Shown here piece by piece: positions 44,317 to 55,944 of a stretch of 64,000 bases of DNA (position 1 is its first letter; each line of letters opens with the position of its first letter). The DNA is from Molanna angustata (lineage: Eukaryota; Arthropoda; Insecta; Trichoptera; Molannidae). The stretch spans positions 8,141,427-8,205,426 of the forward strand of contig OY754972.1 of assembly GCA_963576475.1 (NCBI GenBank). Reading direction: 5' to 3'. Under the pieces are notes generated by a model that did not search any database, was not told where the DNA came from, and was given only the letters and a program-made list of their open reading frames with translations. A program made the position numbers and the translations under genes.

Positions 44317-44836
44317 AGTCCTGGACATCAGAATATGTCCACGGACAGATATAATCGTAAAAAAGGATTTGCTTATTCTGTGGCAAAATTTTCCCAATCC
44401 AATTTTTTGGCTAAGGTGAGAAAGATTTACGTATTCAAAAAAAATATATACACACATTATGATTCATCATTAGACGTCTACAAAAAATAATAATATGCTT
44501 ATGTGACTCTCATGAAATTAAGACTCTTAGCAATTTATATGATTGAAAATAAATTTATATTTATTTATCTTTACAGGCTACACACAAATTGATATATCTT
44601 TTGTTTTTCTTAGCCTTGTCCTACTGTAGGTAGGGTCGGCTATTAACATACAAAACGATATATAATTAATAATTTTCATTTAATATTATATTTATTCGTA
44701 GATTGAGTTTCAAGATTCGGAAAAGCAATCGGGCGTCCCTGGAAAAGGCAAAATGCCGCTCAATCCTTCCACCGCAGGAAGACCTACACCAAAGACGGAA
44801 ATGAACCAATCAATATACAATTATCGACGTCACTAG
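44317..44836 (+). CDS. Candidate host gene, last two exons (unknown function)
   Basis: Exon 44317-44415 reads SPGHQNMSTDRYNRKKGFAY and ends NFLAK at CTAAG/GTGAGA, a strong splice donor. Intron 44416-44701 ends TTATTCGTAG. Exon 44702-44836 (45 codons) begins IEFQDSEKQSG and ends SIYNYRRH and stop. Phase 0 on both sides keeps the frame open. A TACTAAC branch-like sequence at 44257 and the first AG after it (44316) suggest the upstream acceptor. Alternatively the ATG at 44335 is the start. The peptide is basic and K/P/G rich, with no domain I recognise. It does not resemble any transposon protein here. An RTE remnant begins 100 bp downstream. Confidence 0.35.
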
Positions 44837-44938
44837 GGCTAGCCTTTATTGAGGTCAACAATTTTGCATAAGTAGTAAGGACAGTGTATCTGTAACAAAG
44901 TTTAAAGTTATAAAAAATAGTTAAACTATTCAAAAAAT

Positions 44939-45845
44939 TGATACCATACCATACCATACCATCACGCCATTTCCCTATTTGGGGTATGCAGAGAGAACCG
45001 AACGCCAGACTCCTCTCTCTTGACACATATTCCTCGCTTCATTCACGTCCATACACGCTCTTCTATTATTCTTACTTCACCATCACCATCTTTCAAAATC
45101 CCATTTATGTGATCGTGCCAACTTTTTCTTGGCCGACCTCTACTTTTCGTTCCTCTTTTATCAGCCTTGTACACTTTTTTTGTCAGACGGTCATCACTCA
45201 TTCTTTCTATGTGGCCGAACCACCTAAGGGCATTTATTTTCATCTTACTTACGATATTTCTTTCAATCATACATTCTCGTCTAATATCCTCATTTCTTAT
45301 TCTATCATACATCGTTTTACCACACATTCGTCTTAGTGACCTCATTTCAACCGCGTTAATTCTACTTTCATGCGTCTTCTGTCATGTCCATGTCTCACTA
45401 GTATACATTAGAGTCGGTGCGACGATACCATTGTGTACCGCGAGCTTTGCTTGCCTCGAAATAATTGGGTCAGCCATTACCGTTCTTAATGCACCATTCA
45501 CTCTATTACCTGCCGTTACTCTCCTTTCAATATCTTTTTCCAATTTTCCATCACGCTGAAACATGCTTCCTAAGTATAAATATTCATCCACTTGTTCTAA
45601 TTGTACATTCTCCACTCGTATCTCGCATTTTGTTCGTCTTTCGCTCTTCTCAAATACCATCACTTTAGATTTAGTTGCATTCATTCTCAATCCATTTTGC
45701 ATGCATCCATCGAATACTGTTTTAACCAAACATTCCAAGTCTTCCACCCTTTCAGCCAGTAATACTTTGTCATCCACATACATTAGATCACATACATTCA
45801 CACCTTCCAGTTTCAGCCCAATGTTCTTAAAAAATTGTTGTATTT
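44939..45845 (-). pseudogene. RTE-like LINE: RT C-terminal half with catalytic motif
   Basis: On the minus strand, from 45801: MNVCDLMYVDDKVLLAERVE, where YVDD sits at the catalytic-box position. Then GLRMNATKSKVMVFEKSE, a LGSMFQRDGKLEKDIERRVT block, ALRTVMADPIISR, a frame break near 45385, then SLRRMCGKTMYDRIRN and WFGHIERMS, ending GRPRKSWHDHINGILK (45043-45345). The 3' edge is a GGTAT-type repeat at 44939-44960. It is the longest copy of this family here and truncated at about 45845. Confidence 0.8.
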
Positions 45846-45973
45846 TTTATTTGGTACTAAATACTGCGCCAATTATATTTAGCCAATTATAATTTTGTTT
45901 GTTTGGAAGAGATTGCTTTACGGCATTAAACCCGCCTTTGTGCTCTAGCTGTACCTACATTAAATTCTATATT
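45846..45973. other. No recognisable gene
   Basis: Short A/T-rich spacer. Confidence 0.4.
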
Positions 45974-46020
45974 CCTTTTTACTCCTCACTAACCCAATGG
46001 GATAAAGTGGGGAGTTATTT
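45974..46020 (+). mobile_element. Family A 5' end fragment
   Basis: ACTCCTCACTAACCCAATGG, then ATAAAGTGGGGAGTTAT. Only the 5' hairpin region remains. Confidence 0.65.
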
Positions 46021-46114
46021 TAAGTTGCATATACGCAAACATAAGATTTTTCCCTTTCGGGAGTCAATGATATTTTTGACAATTTTTCAACAATAACAAG
46101 CCGAAAATGAATTA

Positions 46115-46360
46115 ATATTTCTGGCGCAATTCAGGGGTGACATCTGTGCAAAGAAACACAATTCACCTTATGTATAAGGATTTTTACTTTCATTGTTTAC
46201 AAAAAAAATAACTTTTCAATAGATGGCGTTACAAAAAAAAGGTTTCTGCGTTATTTCAAGGATGGCAAGAATGTTTTATTTTCATATAAGACATTTTTCT
46301 ATGTTAAAGTATTTCATTTTTAAAATATATAGAACATTCAAAAATTGCATTGATAAGGGA
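46115..46360 (+). repeat. Unclassified ~240-bp repeat, copy 1
   Basis: GACATCTGTGCAAAGAA, CAATAGATGGCGTTACAAAA, AAGGTTTCTGCGTTA and AAATTGCATTGATAAGG recur in the same order in reverse complement at 50800-51010. It has no coding frame. Confidence 0.65.
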
Positions 46361-46439
46361 ACTCATAATATTTAACTTCGTCTCTATTGAGATGTTGAAA
46401 AATTAACAAAAATTCTCTATTCCTGTTGATCCTGGGCTA

Positions 46440-46690
46440 AACTGATTGCTTTGTTAAGAAAGAATGTCTGTCAGGTATATTTAATATGATCGTTCCATTT
46501 TTTATCAGACTATTTATTTCTTAAATGCCCGAATCCTGGCTTAATTATTGTATCAAGGTGCTATTTGATTGAAGACTTAAATTCCAATTTAGGAACCTAT
46601 ATTGTAAGTCTGAAATGCTTGTCTCCTGGAGGATGGACACATTTCTATAGTGAATAATAAAATTGATAAATCAACACTGGAAAAAAATGT
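46440..46690 (+). repeat. Duplicated segment, copy 1
   Basis: CTATTTGATTGAAGACTTAA, TGTAAGTCTGAAATGCTTGT and CTCCTGGAGGATGGACACAT recur diverged at 47930-48090. The opening AGAAAGAATGTCTGTCAGG and TATATTTAATAT also recur at 46880-46912. Confidence 0.55.
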
Positions 46691-46879
46691 TAAAAGTAAC
46701 AAAATTTCACGTTAAAGGTAACCAAATTATAATGACTACAAAACATTTGGTTACTCATACCAAATGTTTTGTGCACACAACCAAACCGTACAGTAATATG
46801 TAGCTAAACCATAGTTTCTGAAAACCAAAATTTGGTTAAAATATCGGCTGCCGAACAGTTTAGTTTTCTTATTATATCC

Positions 46880-48090
46880 TAGTTCAGAAAGAGTGCCTGT
46901 CAGGTATATTTAATATACATTTTTTATTCAAATAGATCTATATATTGTCACATATAAACAATTATTTAAAATTTTCATGATATAGTTAACACATTTAAAG
47001 ACTATTTTTTTTCCACTTTTATGTCCCTCGGCATGCTTTCATTTACATTACATAATTCACATAAGCACATTTTTACATTACATAATTCTGCGTTGAGACA
47101 TTATTTCGTTTGTCTAATCCAGGGGTCTCCAAACTTTCCAGCCTTAGGGCCATACTGATTACTCCAATAAGTTCCGAGGGCCAAAACCATATTATCATTG
47201 TTGCCGGTGGTTAAAAGTGAAATAGTTACACAATTTTTAGTTAAACACAATTTGCATAAATTTGGGCTGTTTTCTGTTTTTGGTACTACTTATTTATGTG
47301 AGAAGACCTTCTCCAAAATGAAGTACCTACACAAAAAATGTTTACAGATCTAAATTAACTGATGAACATTTTAAATCTCTTTTAATAATTGGTTCAAGTA
47401 AAATTAGTCCACAACTACAAACTATTGTCAGTGGAAAATCTCAATTAAATAAATCTCATTAGTATTTCATGTAATTATGCTTGTTATAAGTTAGGTTTTT
47501 ATTTAAAATGTATAAAATGTTAGTTGGATTCATTTCAATAATTTGTTAGTTATTATATAAGTACTGAAGTTAAATTTTCTGCATATTATACATGTCTTTA
47601 CTCATTACAATTCTGTGTTTCTTTATCCAACTTATCACAAAAACAATAACAATAAGCCTACAACAATGTTATGAGTAGTTAGCCCATGACCATATCAATG
47701 TAGATGTCATATTAATAATTATTCAACATAAAATTAGAATACTTCAGTAAACTAAATTTAATTTGCTATAAAAAAAATGTTCTCTAAAAGGAGTTTTCAA
47801 GTATGCTAGCTCTCCGCGGGCCGGACAAAATCTGTCCGCGGGCCGGATGTGGCCCTCGGGCCGTAGTTTGGAGACCCCTTGTCTAATCTAATATCTTCTC
47901 TACTTCTTGTGGTCGATAAATATTTTTTTCAGACCTTTTCTTCCTTCCAATGTCCGAATACATTCCTTCTTTTTTGAATCATCGTGGTATTTGATTCAAG
48001 ACTCGACTTACTATTAAGGTACCTACGTTGCAATTGTCTGAAATTCTAGTCTCCTATGGGATAGAGTCATTTCTATAATGAAAAAAAAGA
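46880..48090 (+). repeat. Duplicated segment, copy 2, split by a hAT element
   Basis: CAGAAAGAGTGCCTGTCAGG at 46880, then (after other sequence and the hAT element) ATTTGATTCAAGACTCGACT, TGTCTGAAATTCTAGTCTCC and GGATAGAGTCATTTCTATAA. The parts lie in the same order as in 46440-46690. Confidence 0.45.
47120..47880 (+). mobile_element. hAT element with remnant transposase end
   Basis: The ends are CAGGGGTCTCCAAACT and AGTTTGGAGACCCCTT (last G changed to T). A perfect 8-bp duplication GTCTAATC flanks it (47112-47119 and 47881-47888), the hallmark of hAT transposons. Subterminal GGGCCGGACAAAATCTG and GCGGGCCGGATGTGGCCC are typical of this group. About 47270-47463 encodes the end of a hAT transposase (KLTDEHFKSLLIIGSSKISP, then SQLNKSH and stop). 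It has stops in its first part, so the element is non-autonomous. Confidence 0.9.
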
Positions 48091-49153
48091 AATTGCTTAA
48101 ATAAAACTGAAAATTGTACTTTTTATATTTTGATCTCGTATGAAATTCAATTTCTCAAATAATACTTTTGAACAAAGAGATGTCTTTAAATGATATTGAA
48201 TTTAATAACTAAATACGATATAGCGTTAAATTGAGTACCTATTGCTGGATAATAAGGCCGACCTTTAAGATACAAAATGATATGAATGTTTGCCTTTCTG
48301 GTTATTCGTGGAAAAAAAATTCAAACCGTCCAATATTCATTTGATATAATATAATGTACAATAAGTATGCAATAACAGATCTATTCTTTTAAATTTGGTC
48401 TTTCCATTTTTGTGAGTACAATAAGCTACGGTTTATTAACATTTAATATGGGTGTTGGGGGTTTTCCATTATCCAATGTGTCTGCATATGGGGACCCATA
48501 GAAAATATAAAAATCACGCTTTATACTATAATGTTTTTGGCAGCAATTTTATACACCTTGGCTACCTGTTATCTGCCAAAGTCACTCAGGGTTCATAGTA
48601 GCCAATTGCTGTCACTTTCTGTAGTATACTAATTAAAGAAATGACTGACGGATCATATCTATGCTCTATCAGTTCAGTATACCCAAGAAATACTATTTCA
48701 GATTATTTATGCAATTAACAAATAAAAATTACAAGATACCTACATTTATAATATTATGTATATGCATATCATGATGACTTGAATTCAATTTTTTTTTCTT
48801 AATCTGTACAGTGTTTTACATTAGTTAAGTCTATATTGTTTAGATACTTTTTATAAATGCAGATAGTTACTCCTGTGAAAAATAATAATATGTATTTAGC
48901 CCTAGAACAGGTATACCTAGTTGGGCAGCAGTTATCTATTTTGAATGAAGATTATTTAAATGGTGTGATAAAGAAATAAATAAATAAATAAAAAAATACT
49001 TTCTCAGAAATATTTTCAGTCTTTGTCTTCCAATTATGGACAAGAAAATCAAATCAAGTTTATTGTTGTATTAAAAATCTCGGAAAACTATTTTTTTTTA
49101 TTAAGTTTATGTCGTTTTTTTATTTTTTTAAGTACCTATCCGATAACCTAGTA
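48091..49153. other. No recognisable gene
   Basis: Anonymous A/T-rich sequence. Confidence 0.4.
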
Positions 49154-49156
49154 AAG

Positions 49157-49370
49157 GTATATTATATCATATATCTGCGTATGTATCTACATATGTATAT
49201 TATATCATATATCTGCGTATGTATCTACATATGTATATTATATCATATATCTGCGTATGTATCTACATATGTATATTATATCATATATCTGCGTATGTAT
49301 CTACATATGTATATTATATCATATATCTGCGTATGTATCTACATATGTATATTATATCATATGTCTGCGC
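49157..49370. repeat. 38-bp tandem repeat, about 5.5 near-perfect units
   Basis: Unit: GTATATTATATCATATATCT plus GCGTATGTATCTACATAT. Units are almost identical, so expansion is recent. The apparent 102-codon frame across it is produced by the repeat. Confidence 0.9.
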
Positions 49371-49734
49371 TAATTGCCTCAAGATACTATCAAATTGAAT
49401 TCAATAAACCGCATTGAAAATTTCATCATTTTTGAGTCAAACCTTTTTGAACAATATTGCAATATGGACATTCATTTTGCTTCCACATAAAGGTTAGGAA
49501 TCATAATATATATAAAAAATAGACCTGCACCTTGAGTAATTCGATTCCATATTATATGAAAATCACTAAGTTATTGAAACTATATAAACTTTTTTTCAAA
49601 GTCATAATAACATGTATATTGTATAAGCGTCATTATACAACAATTAATTATAATGAATATAAAAACAAAACATGAAGAAAAAGACTCTGAAGAATCTGAA
49701 GCCTTATGACTGAGGATGGAGGCTACATAGGGAT
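49371..49734. other. No recognisable gene
   Basis: Anonymous A/T-rich sequence. Confidence 0.4.
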
Positions 49735-49950
49735 TTATTTTCCAGGTGTATAAACGCTTGTTTTATACATTATTGCAATTATGTCAACATCATCTGCATA
49801 TGCAAGTATCTGGCTTAATTTGCAGAAAATTGCACCCGTGGTCTCAATTCTGGCATCTCTGATGCCTTTCTCCAGTCGCAGACCATTGTAGGTATTAAAT
49901 ATGTCCGAAATTATGGTTTTCATTTTGACCCTACAATTTGAACCATGCAT
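49735..49950 (-). pseudogene. Reverse transcriptase fragment with YADD box
   Basis: The minus strand reads GLRLEKGIRDARIETTGAIF and QILAYADDVDIIA, the catalytic core strand of an RTE-type reverse transcriptase. Nothing on either side is recognisable. It is an isolated fragment. Confidence 0.75.
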
Positions 49951-50540
49951 AGTTAAGGTTATAATGCTTCTGTCATATTATTGTGGGAAATGGAGAACGA
50001 TTTTCCAGAAGAATGATTTTTCGTTATGTGGGAATGATAATATGTCATGACCGTTGCCCAAGTAAGGGTTATAAAGCAAATATGTGAAGTTCATACATAT
50101 ACTAAACGTTCAATAGAATCAAATCTTCCAGTAACTCTACCTTTATGAATATTTATGGCTATAGGTAAAAAGTTATGATTTGGCTATTATATTCTAGTCG
50201 TAGACATAAATAATTCTAGTTACTTATAATTCAGAGTTGAAATTTTAATATTGTTGTTCATTTTATTGAAATATTTCATATGAAAGAATGTAGATAGACC
50301 AATATATATTATAATGTTATATATGGAAAATGCCTATGTAAACACATGTCATGTTTCCCCGATATCACCGAATATATAAAAGGATGAAAATGTAATATTG
50401 GGATCTTTTCGTATTGATTTATTTAGAAATGGCCAGTGACGTATCGTGATTATTAAAAAGTTATAATATAATCATTCTTTTGTGTTTTCTGCTATGCACC
50501 GGCTTAGAATATTGTTTCCACTCATTTCTATTATTATTGC
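49951..50540. other. No recognisable gene
   Basis: Anonymous A/T-rich sequence. Confidence 0.4.
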
Positions 50541-51635
50541 TAGTGATGAGTAAATACAAAACCAAGACTAAGTCCGGGGTGGTCTTGGTCTAGCATACTC
50601 GATCGAATCTTGATCTTGCAAGTCTTGCAGGTTACATGAAATAAAAAATATTTTTTTGACAAACTTTACAAAATTTCAAAAGAGACGAAGTTGTACCTCA
50701 TGGTACCTACAGGGCTTACGACCTGTCATCGGCTGGTTTACGTGATCACTTTATACGCTTGCGCATCGTTCACAAATAATGCCTTCTCTCCTTATCAATG
50801 CAAATTTTGAAAATTCTATATATTTGAAAAATGAGTAACTAATCACCTGAAAATAAGACATTATTACCTTTGCCATCTATGAAGTAACGAAGAAACCTTT
50901 TTGTAACGTCATCTATTGAGAGATTGGTTTATTTGTTAACATTAAGAGCAACAGTCCTCGGTGACGGTGCTCTCGCACAGATGGCAACCTGACCTGCGCC
51001 AGAAATATTTCTTCATTTTCGTCTTGTTTATCTACTTGTACAAATGTGTATGTAAACCGAATATTTTATATTTTTCTGTTAATATTTATTTATTTTCTTT
51101 GGGAAGCTACAGCTCATTTACAGTTTAATGATACAATATTATTTTTACAGTGTTCGAGCCAAAAAAAGCATTTTATCAACATAATACAAAAAAAAGAACA
51201 GTTTACAAGCCAAAAACATTCATACATACACCTTCATACACACTTATACACACAATCTCACACACATATACACACAAACACATACATACATATATACATA
51301 CATAAATACACAGATATATACAACACCTAGGGAAGGGAAGAGAAAGGAGAGAAGAGAGACTAGGACAGGATAGAGGGATATTGGTCGCGCATCACCTCCA
51401 GAACATTATGTCTAAATCTATAATATTTTTATTTTTTATTTTATTATGTCATATTTAATTGTAATTCAGTAATTATAATTAAATGTGACGAAAAAAACGA
51501 TTTAAATGATTATTACGAAAGTGTATGGTTAATTGCTTACTTTTTTAATAAAAATAAATTAGTTGTCAAAATTATGCCCGTAAGGCCGAAAGTCTTGCGA
51601 GACTCTTGCTTGTCTAGTCTTGGTCTTGCAAAAAA
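50541..51635. mobile_element. Possible element with CCAAGACTA inverted ends
   Basis: ACAAAACCAAGACTAAGTCC near 50558 mirrors CTAGTCTTGGTCTTGCAAAA near 51614. CTTGCAAGTCTTGCAG and GTCTTGCGAGACTCTTGC also face each other. The block encloses the ~210-bp repeat (50800-51010) and a LINE-type 3' end (51110-51410). Superfamily unknown; boundaries approximate. Confidence 0.35.
50800..51010 (-). repeat. Unclassified ~240-bp repeat, copy 2
   Basis: Reverse-complement match to 46115-46360, including CTCAATAGATGACGTTACAA, GGTTTCTTCGTTACTTCA and CATAGATGGCAAAGGTAA. Confidence 0.65.
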
Positions 51636-52501
51636 AAGGAAAAATAACATATTGCAAACTTCAGCAATGAAGTTCACAACTCATTCTGAACGTAGTGCCG
51701 TTTTAGGTGAGACCAGATGGGTGTGCTTGTTTTTATATGGCAATACACACCCGCACACCTGTCGCCACCCCACATTATGGAATCTGTCGTGATGGCTTGA
51801 TTGAACGAAGGATTTTGAATTATTTTGTGTTTTTAATTTATCGCCTAGTTTTAATTCAGAAGACACCCACATCCAACAGTGGAAAGATAGTTCTATAAAG
51901 AAGAAAAAAGAAGAAGAATTTCCGGTATCGATAAAATATATAGAGATACATAAAAAAAAATTTCTCTTTATTACGCGTTAGAGAGGTAGTTAATTTTTTC
52001 TGCTTCTTCAATAACAAATCATGTTTTAAATTCATTACCTAGACTGTGTAAAAAAATATTAGCCGTAGTAGAGTAGGTAATAAATAACAAGTATAAAAAC
52101 GTCCAAATAGATTAAAACAAATAATATTTTAATTATGCGTATACCTTGTTTTTATGTATATTTTTTATAATATATTTGATAGACTATTTCAGCTTGTTGC
52201 TACGCCACTGTTTTGAGCTTCATGAATATTTTATTAAGAGACTTCGAACGTTGAATTTCTCGACAAAAATGTTATTAAAAAAAAATAAAGTTCCTGGAAG
52301 CGATCAAACAAAAAATATTATTACATACTCTCCAGTCACTTTTCCTATATAAATATCATTAGTTATCTAGTTAAATAGTTTATATATTGTGTATTTACTT
52401 GTTTAACATTCACATTCTGGTATTAAGTTTATTTGTATTTGTCCAATACGACTGTCGTATTTGTACAGGTAACTAGGACATAACACGTAATTTGGTCATT
52501 A
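51636..52501. other. No recognisable gene
   Basis: 51645-51760 is a diverged copy of the repeat at 33893-34000 (TTCAGCAATGAAGTTCACAA, TGAGACCAGATG). The rest is anonymous. Confidence 0.4.
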
Positions 52502-52545
52502 TTTGATAGACTTTTGTACATTTACATGTACACAAGTCTATCAAA
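52502..52545. repeat. 19-bp-stem hairpin
   Basis: TTTGATAGACTTTTGTACA, a 6-base loop, and TGTACACAAGTCTATCAAA with one mismatch. A 90-codon open frame with no known domain begins at its loop (52514). Confidence 0.75.
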
Positions 52546-52850
52546 TAAATCTACAGCACAAGCATTTATGCAAAATTTAGGGAATGGAGAAAGATGTATA
52601 GTTATGGACTTGTTTATTAATTTAGCGGTATGTGCGTTGGGAGGAAGTTATATATTTAATAAGATTATTAATAAGAAATCAGAAAAGGTTGCGAGTTTAT
52701 TGAGTGTTCTAAATTCATCTCCCAAAACACATACAACTATTTTTAGATATTGCAATTGTTTTAATCAGCTATTTATTTATAATTGAAATAATAAAATGAT
52801 GATAGGTTTCATAATAAAAGAAAACTTACTCAGATTAATTATATTTTCAG
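52546..52850. other. No recognisable gene
   Basis: An open frame to 52786 (90 codons) carries no motif I know. Confidence 0.35.
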
Positions 52851-53114
52851 ATTAAAACAGTTAACAAATTTAATTAGATTGTTTCGCGATACTAGGGTCG
52901 GTCGGGATAAAATATTATAATTATTGAACACTGTGCTTGAACGCTGGGCTGACGAGCGAATAAATCGCCACGTTAGTTGATTGAAATACGATGCGCTGTC
53001 TCTCGGTCGTCTTCGGCAATCTTCGTGAGAAGCGAGATCGTCCGAGCGAGATGGCATCGATGATGGGAGGTACATCCTCGCCACAATAACAAGACCATAC
53101 CTATTTATTTATTT

Positions 53115-53330
53115 CCGACCGTAGTAGCACAGTTGGAAAGCCGTTCGGTTTCTGTTCGGGCGTACCTACTGGGTTTGATTCCCAGCAGAGAATAAATTTA
53201 TTTAAATCCATTTCTCACGCAAATATTGCTTCTCCGGGCTGGAAACACTGGTTAGTTGGAAGAAATTGCCATACGGCAATAAACTCGCCATTTGCGCAGG
53301 GTGCAAGGAAGTATTTATTATTATTATTAT
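53115..53330 (+). mobile_element. tRNA-derived SINE S1, reference copy
   Basis: A-box TAGCACAGTTGG (53125-53136) and B-box-like GGGTTTGATTCCC (53171-53183) form the tRNA-related head. The body has AATTTATTTAAATCCATTTC and CACGCAAATATTGCTTCTCC. The tail (GGTTAGTTGGAAGAAATTGCC, then GGCAATAAACTCGCC) matches the LINE 3' end at 39040-39127 and closes with TATTATTATT. It has no coding capacity and depends on a LINE reverse transcriptase. The head is GTAGTAG instead of CCGTAG, a small lesion. Confidence 0.85.
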
Positions 53331-53982
53331 TTCATTAAAAAAAAATTTTTTTTCAATTATCTTTAATTTATATTTATGTTAAAACTACATTATTAATTTT
53401 ATAAAATTTTAATTAGATTCCAAATTAAGAATTGCCATCGTAGACAGATTTTTTTTATAATTGTTTTTTGTCTACCAAAACAGGATTATAGGAGGATACA
53501 AACCTATTTGAATCGATTTTAGCGTAAGGCATCCATAAATTATAGCTTCTTTTGTCAACAAATTGTTATAGTCATATTATTGTCTTATATTGCATTTATT
53601 GACTGTGTAGATTTCACCCGTAGAAATTTGAGTTACAATTTTTTTTTGACTTTTCGGTGGATAATTGCTGTGTACTTTTTACGAAAATGTCCTAAAAGAG
53701 CCAAAACTACCGTGTTGTTTTCGCGTTGTCTGAGATAAAGTGCAAAATTCGCGTTAGTCGCGTTTCGCTGTGTTTTTTACAATGGTTTGTGATGCTAAAC
53801 ATCGGTGCATACTACTTGTGACAATATTATAATAATGACCTGCATAGGAATTAACTATGTATACTGTATATACTGACTTGTGAACACAATACTGACTGGT
53901 CGGTCAGTATTAGCTCGTTTTTGTTGCGGATGCGGATGACTAAATAGTTAATGTACCTACTCTTCCTAACACTTTTCTTTTT
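53331..53982. other. No recognisable gene
   Basis: Anonymous A/T-rich sequence. Confidence 0.4.
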
Positions 53983-55014
53983 TCCAACTGTCGATTTGTT
54001 CAGGAGAACTTTGTTCTCTTAACATATCGACAATGTATCAAGCCAGAATACGCGAGAATTGTATGGAGAGGTCTACTTTTTTCATGGCTTTTCCAACTTT
54101 GAAGTCAAAAAACACCAACTTAGAGGCTTCGCAGCATATATGTTCCATACACGGATTTACTCAGAATTCGGAGTAGAACATTTCGTGTGTCTGTGTGTGT
54201 GTGTGTGTCTGTGTGTGTGTGTGTCTGTGTGTGTGTCTGTGTGTCCGTCCCCCCCTTATAACTTTTGATCCGCTCAATTTACAGAGCCTAAAATTTCAGA
54301 ATATATAAACAGTTACAGGCCTACAAAACTTTTATACTCGGAATTTTGAATTTTTGTTTCAGTCAGGGGTTATCAACTTTTGAATTTTTATTTTATTTTT
54401 CCATATATCTCAGAAACCATAAACGCTAGAACGCTGAAAATTGGTACAAACATAGACAAATACAAAATCTCAAATTAGTTTTTTCAAAAAAATTCCAGGG
54501 TTTCTCAAACATTTTTTATTAAGAAAAATATTTTTTTTATGATAAATTTATGAGTTTAACTGCCTATATTTCCAAAACTTTTACAATTATCGAAAAAAGC
54601 CGAAACACCCCAACTAGATAATTTAATTTTCTATAAAAAATATTAACATTGTAGTAGAAGATCTCAATTTTTTTTTAACAATTTTTTTAAAAATTGAATT
54701 TAGTGACGACATCGCTTCATACATTTTGTATGGCAGTCGCCTATACACAATATGTAAGAAGACTTAATAGTTTGTTACTTCATCTCCAAACATACATACA
54801 TACCATCATGCAATTTGCATATTCTGGGTAGGAAAAACGATCTTCCTCCATACTATCCTATCTTGACATACATACCTACATATGTTGTATAGAAAACAAA
54901 ATATCTGAAAATATTCAATAATTTGTATCTATGGGTTTATAGTTTGGTACATATTCTTCAACTATACATACTATCGCTATCGACAGTTGGATCTCATGTG
55001 TTACATGCAACTAG
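53983..55014 (+). mobile_element. Helitron-like family B copy 3 (longest)
   Basis: It starts TCCAACTGTCGATTTGTTC with a hairpin. It ends TCGACAGTTGGATCTCATGT, hairpin CATGTGTTACATG and CAACTAG followed by T. A GT/CT microsatellite lies at about 54186-54247. At 1032 bp it is the best reference copy. The block at about 54785-54880 resembles a LINE tail, as in copies 1 and 2. It has no coding frame. Confidence 0.85.
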
Positions 55015-55944
55015 TTATATATTAACACACCTGTGTAAAAAAAATATATTTTTGCCATATGTTTAATAATTTACGTACCTACTTAGTTTAAACTATTTAA
55101 AAGAACTCTTAAAAGGTTTATAACCTGTTAATATAATTATGTTATTTAATTGTTTTTATGTTTCATTCTTTATAAATGACACTTTTGAATTTACTTTATA
55201 CCTAGGTATATAATTTATATAATTATTATGCTATTTATTTTTGTTTCTTTTTGTTTTTGGTATTTATTTCTTTCAAAAATGTTTAGACATAATATGCAAA
55301 AAATATTCTTGTGATTATTTCGTACATTTATACATCTATTTTTGTTTTCATTTTATAATATTATTGTATGTATTAAACGTGTTTGTACTATTTTATTTTG
55401 TATGTACTTGTAAAAGGCTATTTAGCCGTTGATGGAAATAATAAATAAATACCTATTGTAAATTCATAATGTAAACTGTTGGTTCTATAAAATCAATAAA
55501 ATAAAAATTAAATAAAATAAAAAAAGCTCAAAAATAACGAATAAAATCGGTTTGATCGAACTCGCGAATAATTTAGGTCTATGCTCATTGTGTATCCCCC
55601 AAGCGAGACGGCCAAATCCTCACTGTCACTAAGGATCACAGTCGCCTGTCAGCATCTATTTCCTCTTGCATACATATTCTGATCTCGTCTGAGCACCATC
55701 CGTCTTCCCTGGGTGTTATCTGTAACAATTAATTACAATCAAGACGCTGGGCGAGTTGCGTACGTGAAGGGTGTCATTTTAAGGGCGTGTGATTAAAATT
55801 GTTTTTAATGTAGGTTGTGTTATTTATTGGTATGTTTTGTATGCCACTAGGTCGAATTATTTATTACTTGATGGTTTATTATCTTTGCGGTATTATTTAA
55901 CTCTTTATGTGAACGTGTTTGTCCCGTTGTATACCTGCTACTCA
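55015..55944. other. No recognisable gene
   Basis: A/T-rich; the GC-richer part (55590-55790) has no frame or repeat I recognise. Confidence 0.35.
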
